From NCBI GenBank assembly GCA_041574955.1, contig JBFGNS010000169.1, positions 1-8,699 on the forward strand: DNA of 8,699 nt, in the 5' to 3' direction. The notes under the pieces were generated by a model. That model saw only the letters and a list, made by a program, of their open reading frames with translations, ran no database searches and was not told the origin of the DNA. This DNA is from CALZJC01 sp041574955 (GTDB lineage: Bacteria; Acidobacteriota; Thermoanaerobaculia; Multivoradales; JAHEKO01). Positions 1 to 5,999 of the stretch are shown here, in pieces. The translations under genes and the position numbers were made by a program. Numbering within the stretch: position 1 is the first letter of the stretch; each line of letters opens with the position of its first letter.

Positions 1-959
1 CGTAGGCTGCGGGCGTAGCGGGGGTCGAGAGTGCCGGCGACAATGTGGTCGAGCAGCAGCCGGGCGCCACTGCCGTCACGGGCGGGCAGCTCGCCGCCCG
101 CCAGACAGTGCGCCAGGCCGCAGGCCGCTTCGAGCTCTTGCCTCGAGACCGCAGCGGCGATCCACTGCGCGACGCCGGCGGGGGCAGCGGCGGTATCGCG
201 AGGTAGAACGTCGATCAGGTCGGCGACCATCCTCAGCAGCGGGTAGTCCAGGGGGCGGAAGCCATGCTGGTCGATCCCGTGTACCAGCAGATGAGCCGTC
301 AGAAGGCGCATCGAGGGGCTCCAGGCGGAGCCCGGCAGCTCGGCGAGCCGGGTGCACAGCCCGGCCGCCAGGAGCTCGCCGGCGGTCGCCCAGCGCTCTC
401 CGAGCGTCACCCCGCGTAGCTGGAAGTGCAGATCGACCGAGATCCCGCTGGGCGCCAGGAGCGGCGGCAGGTGCTGTTCGTTGGCCGCCACCGGCGCCTG
501 GCGGAAACCGGCGGCGGTGAGGGAGTCTCGCAGTCCGCGGGCGCCTCGCGGGGAGACCAGCAGGTCGAGGTCAGCCTGCGGCCGCAGCCCCGCCGGACCG
601 GGCGCCACCCGGCGCAGGGCGTAGCCCTTGAGGAAGATGACCTCGGTGTCGAGCCTGCTGGCGTGGCCGGCGATCTCGGCCGCCAGGCGGTCACTGGCCA
701 ACGCCTGCGCCACGGCACCGCGGTGGGCGCGCTCGAGCGGCTTGGCGGCGTCGCCCAGGGCGCGCCGCAGCTTCTCGGCTCCGTGACGGGCGACAATGCG
801 CGGCGCGAGGTCGAAGCGCGCGGCGAGCTCGGCGATGCGGCCGCCGCCGTCGGCGGCCGGCGGCGGCTCCCACCGGGCGGCGAGGGCGGCTGCCAGCAGC
901 CAGCGCAGCTCGGCCGGCGGCTCCAGCGAGGGCGGGCGGAAGCGGATAGCGGCGGCCAC
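1..959 (-). CDS. NTP_transf_5-type nucleotidyltransferase-fold protein, C-terminus cut by the window edge
   Basis: 319 residues are visible, with no stop before the left edge. The likely start is GTG at 959-957: a GGAG at 971-968 lies 8 bases upstream, and the aminotransferase stop (966-964) is 4 bases away. The protein has a helical N-terminal region (about 15-100), then VIFLKGYAL (107-115), then RPQADLDLLV (126-135), with D130 and D132 as the likely metal-binding DxD-type pair. VDLHFQLRG (175-183) and a LLTAHLLVHG segment (219-228) follow. This LKG...DLDLLV...DLH pattern is typical of the uncharacterised nucleotidyltransferase family (Pfam NTP_transf_5), often found in exopolysaccharide and some RiPP clusters. 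Its reaction is unknown to me; transfer of a nucleotidyl or related group during glycan synthesis is only inference. The frame has no early ATG and does not close inside the window, so a simple ATG-to-stop scan misses it. Family call good, function open. Confidence 0.85.
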   Translation of the reverse strand, partial: MAAAIRFRPPSLEPPAELRWLLAAALAARWEPPPAADGGGRIAELAARFDLAPRIVARHGAEKLRRALGDAAKPLERAHRGAVAQALASDRLAAEIAGHASRLDTEVIFLKGYALRRVAPGPAGLRPQADLDLLVSPRGARGLRDSLTAAGFRQAPVAANEQHLPPLLAPSGISVDLHFQLRGVTLGERWATAGELLAAGLCTRLAELPGSAWSPSMRLLTAHLLVHGIDQHGFRPLDYPLLRMVADLIDVLPRDTAAAPAGVAQWIAAAVSRQELEAACGLAHCLAGGELPARDGSGARLLLDHIVAGTLDPRYARSL

Positions 960-963
960 CGCC

Positions 964-2103
964 TCAGCTCCGGGCGCAGCCGGCGACGATGGCGGCGACG
1001 CGATCGATCTGCGCCGGCTTGAGCGCCGTGCCGCTGGGCAGGCAGAGGCCGCGCTCGAACAGCTCCTCGCCGACGGCACCGCCGACCACCCGGCAGTCGC
1101 GCCACAGCGGCTGCAGGTGCATTGGCTTCCACAGCGGTCGGGCCTCGATGTCGGCGCTCTCGAGCGCCAGCCGCACCTCTTCTCGGGAGGCGCCGAAGGC
1201 AGCCGGGTCGATCGTCAGGCAGGTGAGCCAGCGGGTCGAGCGCCCCCAGGGGGCCTCGGGCATGAGCTCCAGCCCAGGGAGCTCGCCGAGCAGCTCGCGG
1301 TAGCGCTCGAAGATCCGCCGCTTGGCCGCTACCCGCCGCTCCAGCACTCGTAGCTGGGCACGGCCGACGGCCGCCAGCAGGTTGGAGAGTCGGTAGTTGT
1401 AGCCGATCCGCGAGTGCTGGTAGTGGGGGGCCGGGTCGCACGCTTGGCTGGCCAGGCGGCGGGCGGTCTCGGCCAGCTGGCGGTCGTGGGTCAGCAGCGC
1501 GCCGCCTCCGGAGGTGGTGATGATCTTGTTGCCGTTGAAGGAGAGCACGCCGAGCTCGCCGAGACCGCCGACCGGACGGCCGCGGTAGCTGGCGCCGAGC
1601 GCCTCGGCGGCATCCTCGACCACCGCCACGCCCTGCTCCCGGCAGCTGGCGAGGATCGGCTCCCAGTCCGCGGATTGGCCGTAGAGGTCGACCGCCACAA
1701 CCGCCTTGGGCAGCCGGTTGCGGCGCCGCCGCTCGCCGAGTTCGGCGGCCAAGAGCTCCGGGTCCAGGTTCCAGGACGAGCAATCGCAGTCGATGAAGAC
1801 CGGTACCCCGCCACGATAGGCGACCGCGTTGGCGCTGGCGACGAAGGTCAGGTCCGAGCAGAAGACCTCGTCGCCGGCGCCGACGCCCAGCAGCTCGAGC
1901 GCCAGATGGAGGGCGGCGGTGCCCGAGGAGAGGGCCGCCGCGTGCGCCACTCCGACCGCTGCCGCCAGCTCCCGCTCGAAGGCGTCGACCTGGGGCCCGA
2001 GGGGGGCGATCCAGTTGGACTCCAGCGTCTCGGCCAACATCGCCAACTCGTCGCCGGCGAGGTGCGGCGGCGACAGGTAGATGCGCTGGCCGGGGTCAGC
2101 CAT
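964..2103 (-). CDS. pglE: DegT/DnrJ/EryC1/StrS aminotransferase, PglE-like (UDP-4-amino-sugar forming)
   Basis: A 379-residue PLP enzyme of full family length. It probably transfers an amino group from glutamate to C4 of a UDP-4-keto-6-deoxy-N-acetylhexosamine in the cytoplasm. The N-terminus IYLSPPHLAGDE (8-19) and NWIAPLGPQVD (30-40) match the PglE/EpsN branch. SSGTAALHLAL (59-69) binds the PLP phosphate, D164 in VVEDAAEALG pairs with the pyridine nitrogen, and K193 in SFNGNKIITTSGGG (188-201) is the Schiff-base lysine. IGYNYRLSNLLAA (233-245) and the C-terminal RPLWKPMH segment (322-329) are also typical. The ATG at 2103-2101 overlaps the end of the acetyltransferase gene by 8 bases; no strong ribosome site is seen, so translational coupling is likely. 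The adjacent PglD- and PglC-like genes favour the bacillosamine route over other aminated sugars. Exact substrate stereochemistry (gluco or galacto) cannot be read from sequence. Confidence 0.93.
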   Translation of the reverse strand: MADPGQRIYLSPPHLAGDELAMLAETLESNWIAPLGPQVDAFERELAAAVGVAHAAALSSGTAALHLALELLGVGAGDEVFCSDLTFVASANAVAYRGGVPVFIDCDCSSWNLDPELLAAELGERRRRNRLPKAVVAVDLYGQSADWEPILASCREQGVAVVEDAAEALGASYRGRPVGGLGELGVLSFNGNKIITTSGGGALLTHDRQLAETARRLASQACDPAPHYQHSRIGYNYRLSNLLAAVGRAQLRVLERRVAAKRRIFERYRELLGELPGLELMPEAPWGRSTRWLTCLTIDPAAFGASREEVRLALESADIEARPLWKPMHLQPLWRDCRVVGGAVGEELFERGLCLPSGTALKPAQIDRVAAIVAGCARS

Positions 2104-2713
2104 CGTCGCGTGCCCGCGCCGGCACGCCGACCGCCGTCACCCCGGCGGCGAGGTCGCGGACTGCCGCAGCGCCGGCTCCGAGCACCGCCCAGGGACCGAT
2201 GTGCACTGCCGGTCCGACCGCCGCGCCGATACCCACCAGGCCGCCTTCGCCGACCGCCACGCCGCCGGCCAGGTGGCAGCCGGGTGCGAGATGCGCGAAC
2301 GGCCCGACGACACAGTCGTGATCGACGGTGGCGCCGGTGTTGACGATGGCGTGGGCGCCGATCGTGGCCTCGGCCAGCACCACTGCGCCGGCGGCGACGA
2401 AGGCGCCTTCACCGATGCGGGCGCTGGGATCGACCCAGGCCTGTGGGTGGACGACCGGCCGCCAGGAGCAGCCGAGCTCGGCGCTCAGGCGTTTGCGGGT
2501 GGTGTTGTCGCCGATCGCCAGGATGGCGGCGGCGCCGGCGGCGCAGCTCGCCAGCGGGCCCCCCACCGGCTGACCTAGAAGCTCGCTGCCCCAGCGCCCG
2601 GGGTCGTCGTCGAGCACCCCGGCAGGCGGCTCGCCCGCCGCGAGCAGGGCGGCCAGGACGACTTTACCGTGGCCGCCGGCACCGAGGACCAGGGTGGTGT
2701 GCTCACCGCTCAC
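2096..2713 (-). CDS. pglD: Sugar O/N-acetyltransferase with left-handed beta-helix, PglD-like
   Basis: A 205-residue protein, the usual length for PglD/NeuD-type acyltransferases. It probably uses acetyl-CoA to acetylate the 4-amino group of the PglE product, giving a UDP-2,4-diacetamido-2,4,6-trideoxyhexose. The N-terminal Rossmann-like part (1-85) opens with VLGAGGHGKVV (9-19), the UDP-sugar binding loop. From about 95 to 198 it has imperfect hexapeptide repeats (IGEGAFVAAGAVV, IGAHAIVNTGATV and so on) that fold as a left-handed beta-helix. NTGATVDHDC (125-134) carries H132, which aligns with the catalytic base of PglD (His125 there), and H141 follows. The start is GTG at 2713-2711 in a GTGA overlap with the stop of the upstream transferase; GAGG lies 9 bases before it. 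A serine/O-acetyltransferase role is possible but less likely given the neighbours. Confidence 0.9.
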   Translation of the reverse strand: MSGEHTTLVLGAGGHGKVVLAALLAAGEPPAGVLDDDPGRWGSELLGQPVGGPLASCAAGAAAILAIGDNTTRKRLSAELGCSWRPVVHPQAWVDPSARIGEGAFVAAGAVVLAEATIGAHAIVNTGATVDHDCVVGPFAHLAPGCHLAGGVAVGEGGLVGIGAAVGPAVHIGPWAVLGAGAAAVRDLAAGVTAVGVPARARDDG

Positions 2714-3357
2714 TCGCGGGAGCCTCGGAATTCGGGCATGGTGGCATGGTCGGCGGCGGAGACGCCGCGGCCGCGGACCACGGTGGCGAGGGTCATCAAG
2801 AGGATCTTAGCGTCGATTGCCGGGCTCAGCTGGTCGACGTACCAGACGTCGTGCTCGAGCTTCTCTTCCCAGGTGAGGGCGTTGCGGCCGTTGATCTGCG
2901 CCCAACCGGTGATCCCGGGCCGCACCTCGTGCCGCCGCGCCTGACGTGGCGAGTAGCGCTCGAGGTAGCGCATCAGCAGCGGCCGCGGCCCCACCAGGCT
3001 CATCTCGCCGCGCACGACGTTCCACAGCTCGGGCAGCTCGTCGAGGCTGGTGCGGCGGAGCAGGGCGCCGAAGGGGGTCAGCCGCTGCCGGTCCGACTGC
3101 TGGGTGCCGTTGCGCGAGGGCTCGCGCATCGTCCGGAACTTGAGGCAGATGAACGGCCGGCCGGCCCTGCCGGGCCGCCTTTGGCGGAAGAGGACCGGCC
3201 GGCCCATCGCCAGGAGTACCAGCAGAGCGACGGCGAGGATCACCGGCAGCAGGACGATGAGCAGCAAGAGCGCGGCGGCGACGTCGAAGAGGCGCTTGCC
3301 GCCGCGCCGGTAGATCCCGGTGGAGCGTTCGGAGGCCGCTCGGGTGGACGCGCTCAT
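2710..3357 (-). CDS. pglC: Polyprenyl-phosphate phosphoglycosyl transferase, PglC-like (small WbaP-type domain)
   Basis: A 215-residue monotopic membrane enzyme, matching the minimal PglC-type domain rather than the larger WbaP or WcaJ proteins. It probably transfers phospho-diacetylbacillosamine (or a related sugar phosphate) from UDP to undecaprenyl phosphate, starting the lipid-linked glycan at the inner face of the membrane. KRLFD (21-25) comes before one hydrophobic segment (about 26-51) with P38, as expected for the re-entrant helix. LFRQRRPGRAGRPF (56-69), LKFRTM (72-77), RRTSLDELPELWNV (101-114) with the catalytic D106-E107 pair, SLVGPRPLL (120-128) and RPGITGWAQINGRN (146-159) are all present. 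The ATG at 3357-3355 overlaps the upstream stop as ATGA, with GGGG 7 to 8 bases upstream. Donor sugar assignment rests on the adjacent PglD and PglE homologues. Confidence 0.93.
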   Translation of the reverse strand: MSASTRAASERSTGIYRRGGKRLFDVAAALLLLIVLLPVILAVALLVLLAMGRPVLFRQRRPGRAGRPFICLKFRTMREPSRNGTQQSDRQRLTPFGALLRRTSLDELPELWNVVRGEMSLVGPRPLLMRYLERYSPRQARRHEVRPGITGWAQINGRNALTWEEKLEHDVWYVDQLSPAIDAKILLMTLATVVRGRGVSAADHATMPEFRGSRE

Positions 3358-4562
3358 CCGTTCGCCCCGCCGGCCAGCAGTCGCCGGTACTCCGCGGTCC
3401 AGCCGGTCCAGACGAGCTCTCGGTCGAACCGCGCCGCGGCGCGCGCGCGGGCGGCGGCCCCGTGCCGCCGCCGCCGCTCCTCGTCAGCGAGGTAGCCGGC
3501 GAGCGCCTCGGTCAGCGCGGCAACGTCGCCGACCGGCACCAGCTTGCCGGTGACCCCGTCGTCCACCGCGTCGATCGTGCCCACGGCGGCGTAGCCGGCG
3601 GTGGGGACTTCGCAGGCGGCGGCCTCAAGCGGCGCGTTGGGGAGCCCCTCGCGGTAGGAGGGAAAGGCCAGCACGTCCATCACCGCATAGTAGGGGGCGC
3701 TGTCGGTGACGAAGCCGGGAGCAATCACCCGTGGGTCCGCCTCGAGCCGCCGGTGAACCGCCGGCGGCAGCGGGTCGCCCGCCTCGTAGTCGCCGAGCAG
3801 CAGCAACCGGCACTCCGGGAAGCGCCCGGCGATGCTATCGAGAAAGGCCGCCGCCAGGTCGGCGATCCCCTTGTCGCGGGTGAATCGCCCGACAAAGCCG
3901 ATCACCGGTGCCCGCGGCGCGATGCCGAGCTCGGCGCGCAGCGCCGCCGCGCGCTCGGGGCACTCGCTGCGCGGCGCAAAGCGCTCGAGGTCGACGCCGT
4001 TGGACGACCCATGGCCGAGCACGATCGCCTTGTCCGGGCGCGCGATCCCGAGCTCGACGACTCGCCGGCGCAGGCTCGGGCTGACGCAGACGACGCGGTG
4101 GGCGAGGCTGGCGGCGGTCTTGTTGGCCCAACGCAGCAGCGCGCGCCGGATTCCGGTCGTGGTCTCGAGGCGCAGCCCGCGCAATGTGTAGACGCGCAAC
4201 GGCACGCGGGCGATCCAGGCCGCCAGCATGCCCAGCATCCCGGCCTTGGGTGTGCCGGCGTTGATCAGGTCCGGCCGCAACCGCCGGAGGACGCGGACGA
4301 AGGCGAACAGGGCCGCCAGGTCGGCCACCGGCGAGATCTCGCGCCGCAGCGGCAGGGTGACCACGGGAGTGGGATCCTCGTCCTTGAAGGCCTCGATGTC
4401 GTGGCCAGGGCCCGAGAGGATCCATACTTCGAATCCCTCGCGGCGGAGACAGTCGGCTTGACCGCGGAGCAGGTAACGGGCGGTCATCGGGTGGGTGACC
4501 GCCAGCACCAGGCGGGGGCGGCTGCGCTGACGCGGGCTCGCGTCCTGGCCGGCGCCGGGCAC
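3354..4562 (-). CDS. GT4 family glycosyltransferase, PglA-like (second-sugar transferase)
   Basis: A 402-residue GT-B fold, retaining-type glycosyltransferase. It probably adds the second sugar, such as N-acetylgalactosamine, to the undecaprenyl-PP-linked first sugar. The N-terminal half contains LINAGTPKAGMLG (99-111) and VLGHGSSNGVDLERF (181-195), both characteristic of the PglA/EpsD-like group. The C-terminal donor-binding half has FVGRFTRDKGI (223-233), with R226 and K231, and the intact E-x7-E motif in YREGLPNAPLEAAAC (303-317), E305 and E313. The assigned start is GTG at 4562-4560, 6 bases after the polymerase stop, but no good ribosome site precedes it. A GTG at codon 19 would begin the conserved fold and is an alternative; the first ~17 residues are Pro/Arg/Gln-rich. 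Its stop overlaps the PglC-like start, supporting a joint role. Sugar and linkage are unproven. Confidence 0.9.
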   Translation of the reverse strand: MPGAGQDASPRQRSRPRLVLAVTHPMTARYLLRGQADCLRREGFEVWILSGPGHDIEAFKDEDPTPVVTLPLRREISPVADLAALFAFVRVLRRLRPDLINAGTPKAGMLGMLAAWIARVPLRVYTLRGLRLETTTGIRRALLRWANKTAASLAHRVVCVSPSLRRRVVELGIARPDKAIVLGHGSSNGVDLERFAPRSECPERAAALRAELGIAPRAPVIGFVGRFTRDKGIADLAAAFLDSIAGRFPECRLLLLGDYEAGDPLPPAVHRRLEADPRVIAPGFVTDSAPYYAVMDVLAFPSYREGLPNAPLEAAACEVPTAGYAAVGTIDAVDDGVTGKLVPVGDVAALTEALAGYLADEERRRRHGAAARARAAARFDRELVWTGWTAEYRRLLAGGANG

Positions 4563-4568
4563 GAGCCG

Positions 4569-5921
4569 CTAGCGCGGCCGGGCGAGCACCGCCGCGGCCT
4601 GCCGGGGACGCCACGCTTGCGCACGGGGGACGGGGGGCTGCCGGGCTTGCCGGGCGAAGTGAGATCGAGTGCGGGCGAAGGCCTCGAAGGTGAGATAGAA
4701 CACCAGCAGCAGCCAGAAGGTCCGCTCGGTAATGTGGCGGTTGTACGCGAAGCTGACGGTGAGGCTCCACAGAGCAACGGTGAGGATCACCGCCGGCGTT
4801 CGGTAGACACTGTTGCGCAGCAGGAAGATCAGCCGCACGCTGCCGAAGAGCAGAACTGCGATCATGGCGGTGTAGAGACCAAGACCGACCAGACCGAGCT
4901 CGGCGAGGAAACGCAACGGCATGCTGTGGACTTCGTGCCCGGTCAGCGAATAGGCCGAGTTGTGGAAAGCCCCCCAACCGATGCCGCCGATTGGGTAGTC
5001 GGCGACGGCAGAGCGCACGCCGGCGCGCTGCGCCTCGAAGAAGTTGTCACTGCCGTCTGCCCCCGAGTCTCCGATGGCCATCTCCAAGCGGTTGTCGATG
5101 TCCAAGACGCGGCTTTGGAAGAACTCAAGCCGGGGCAGCCAACTGGGCCCGACCACGTACATCAGGCCGAGGAAGCCGAAGACTGTTACTGCGGCGAAGA
5201 AAGCCGCCCGCCTGCGGCCGCGAGCGGCAGCTAGGAACGAAAGACCGATGCCTAGGAGCCCGAAAATCAAGGATAGGTACACCGATCGCCGGCCCGAGAT
5301 CGCGATCGGATAGAGGGTGGAGGCCAGCGCCGCATAGGAGATCAACCGCTCGCCCCGTCGAAGGCCGGGCCAGGAGTTGTGCAGCAGAACCAGCCAGAAG
5401 GCGGTCAACATGTAGTTGGCCATGTGCGACCGGTTTCGAAAGGGCCCTGCGCCTTGGATCGACTCACCGGCATCGAGCCCGGCGATCAGAATCCAAGGCC
5501 CGATGATGAGAGCCGAATAGGTCACCAGGCGCAGCAGCTTCTCCGGGCTGATCTGGTAGCGCAACATCAAGTTGAAGGAGACCAGGACGAATGCGAACTG
5601 AAAGACGAGGATCAGGGTCTGAACGACGCCCATCCTGAGTGTCGGCCCTTGGAACCAGGTGAGCGACAGCCCGGCCATCGTTGCCATGCAGAACAGGATG
5701 GTGACGATTGGGTGTCCTCGCATCCGGTTCGGCCTGCCGGCGGGCGACAGCAGGACGAGGAGTATGAGGACTCCGCCAAAGATCTCGAAAGGTCCGAAGT
5801 TGTTCTTGATCCCCGGGATTAGCTTCACACCGGTGAAGAAAACGGTGAAGATCTGGGCCACGAACAGCCACCCGAAGACGACCGGGATACCTGGCGTCAG
5901 GAGTGTGCTGCGCAGCGACAT
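4569..5921 (-). CDS. O-antigen polymerase/ligase family membrane protein (Wzy_C type)
   Basis: A 450-residue polytopic inner-membrane protein with about ten to twelve hydrophobic segments, for example 12-30, 43-60, 72-90, 98-120, 133-150, 167-181, 194-232, 239-258, 336-368, 376-393 and 401-416. The family polymerises undecaprenyl-linked repeat units or ligates glycans to lipid A on the periplasmic side. Family landmarks are GPFRNRSHMANYM (159-171), the arginine loop ISGRRSVYLSL (208-218) and the long periplasmic region 259-335, ending in YPIGGIGWGAFHNSAY (309-324) with H332 in EVHSMPLRFLAELGLVGLGLY, the Wzy_C signature. Polymerase versus WaaL-type ligase cannot be separated by sequence alone; the gene's place inside a repeat-unit cluster favours polymerase. 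The tail from about 416 is Arg/Pro-rich and should be cytoplasmic. GC is clearly lower than in neighbours. A TATAAT box lies just upstream and no Shine-Dalgarno site is visible. Confidence 0.9.
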   Translation of the reverse strand: MSLRSTLLTPGIPVVFGWLFVAQIFTVFFTGVKLIPGIKNNFGPFEIFGGVLILLVLLSPAGRPNRMRGHPIVTILFCMATMAGLSLTWFQGPTLRMGVVQTLILVFQFAFVLVSFNLMLRYQISPEKLLRLVTYSALIIGPWILIAGLDAGESIQGAGPFRNRSHMANYMLTAFWLVLLHNSWPGLRRGERLISYAALASTLYPIAISGRRSVYLSLIFGLLGIGLSFLAAARGRRRAAFFAAVTVFGFLGLMYVVGPSWLPRLEFFQSRVLDIDNRLEMAIGDSGADGSDNFFEAQRAGVRSAVADYPIGGIGWGAFHNSAYSLTGHEVHSMPLRFLAELGLVGLGLYTAMIAVLLFGSVRLIFLLRNSVYRTPAVILTVALWSLTVSFAYNRHITERTFWLLLVFYLTFEAFARTRSHFARQARQPPVPRAQAWRPRQAAAVLARPR

Positions 5922-5931
5922 AGACCGATCG

Positions 5932-5937
5932 ATTATA
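5932..5937 (-). promoter_or_regulatory. Candidate -10 box (TATAAT) for the polymerase gene, possibly leaderless
   Basis: The minus strand reads TATAAT here, a perfect sigma-70-type -10 hexamer in a very GC-rich setting. It ends 10 bases before the ATG at 5921-5919, so a start site 6 to 8 bases downstream would leave almost no leader. No Shine-Dalgarno sequence lies in the 10 bases between, which fits leaderless translation. Against it, no TTGACA-like -35 is found at 16 to 18 bases and there is no TG extension. A chance match is possible. Confidence 0.45.
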
Positions 5938-5950
5938 CTGGGACTGTTAC

Positions 5951-5967
5951 GCCTCGGTGGGCGAGGC
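5951..5967 (-). repeat. Short inverted repeat in the oxidoreductase-polymerase gap
   Basis: GCCTCG and CGAGGC form a perfect 6-bp stem around a 5-base loop. It lies between the oxidoreductase stop (6002-6000) and the TATAAT box. On the minus strand it is followed by GTAACAGTCC, not a T-run, so it is not a standard intrinsic terminator. A 10-base perfect palindrome, CTGCCGGCAG at 5987-5996, sits just after the oxidoreductase stop. Either could slow or weaken readthrough or act as an operator; random formation in GC-rich DNA is also possible. Confidence 0.35.
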
Positions 5968-5999
5968 CGCGCTCCTCCACTGCGCGCTGCCGGCAGGAT

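Noticed and set aside
1..959. Frameshifted or broken gene at the left end
   Set aside because: Several short overlapping frames suggested decay, but reading from the GTG at 959 gives one unbroken 319-codon frame with all family motifs in order.
407..1783. 458-codon minus-strand frame starting inside the aminotransferase gene
   Set aside because: It covers parts of two well-supported genes in the wrong frame. The product is an Arg/Pro/Ala-rich shadow with no motifs.
1414..2343. Plus-strand 309-codon frame
   Set aside because: Antisense to the aminotransferase and acetyltransferase, which carry full family motifs; no domain seen in the antisense product.
2443..3495. Plus-strand 350-codon frame
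   Set aside because: Antisense shadow crossing three minus-strand genes with intact motifs.
3462..5234. 590-codon stop-free frame on the plus strand
   Set aside because: It lies antisense to the PglA-like and polymerase genes, which share one reading register, so a single stop-free antisense frame crosses both. Its product has no recognisable domain and a composition dictated by GC-rich codons.
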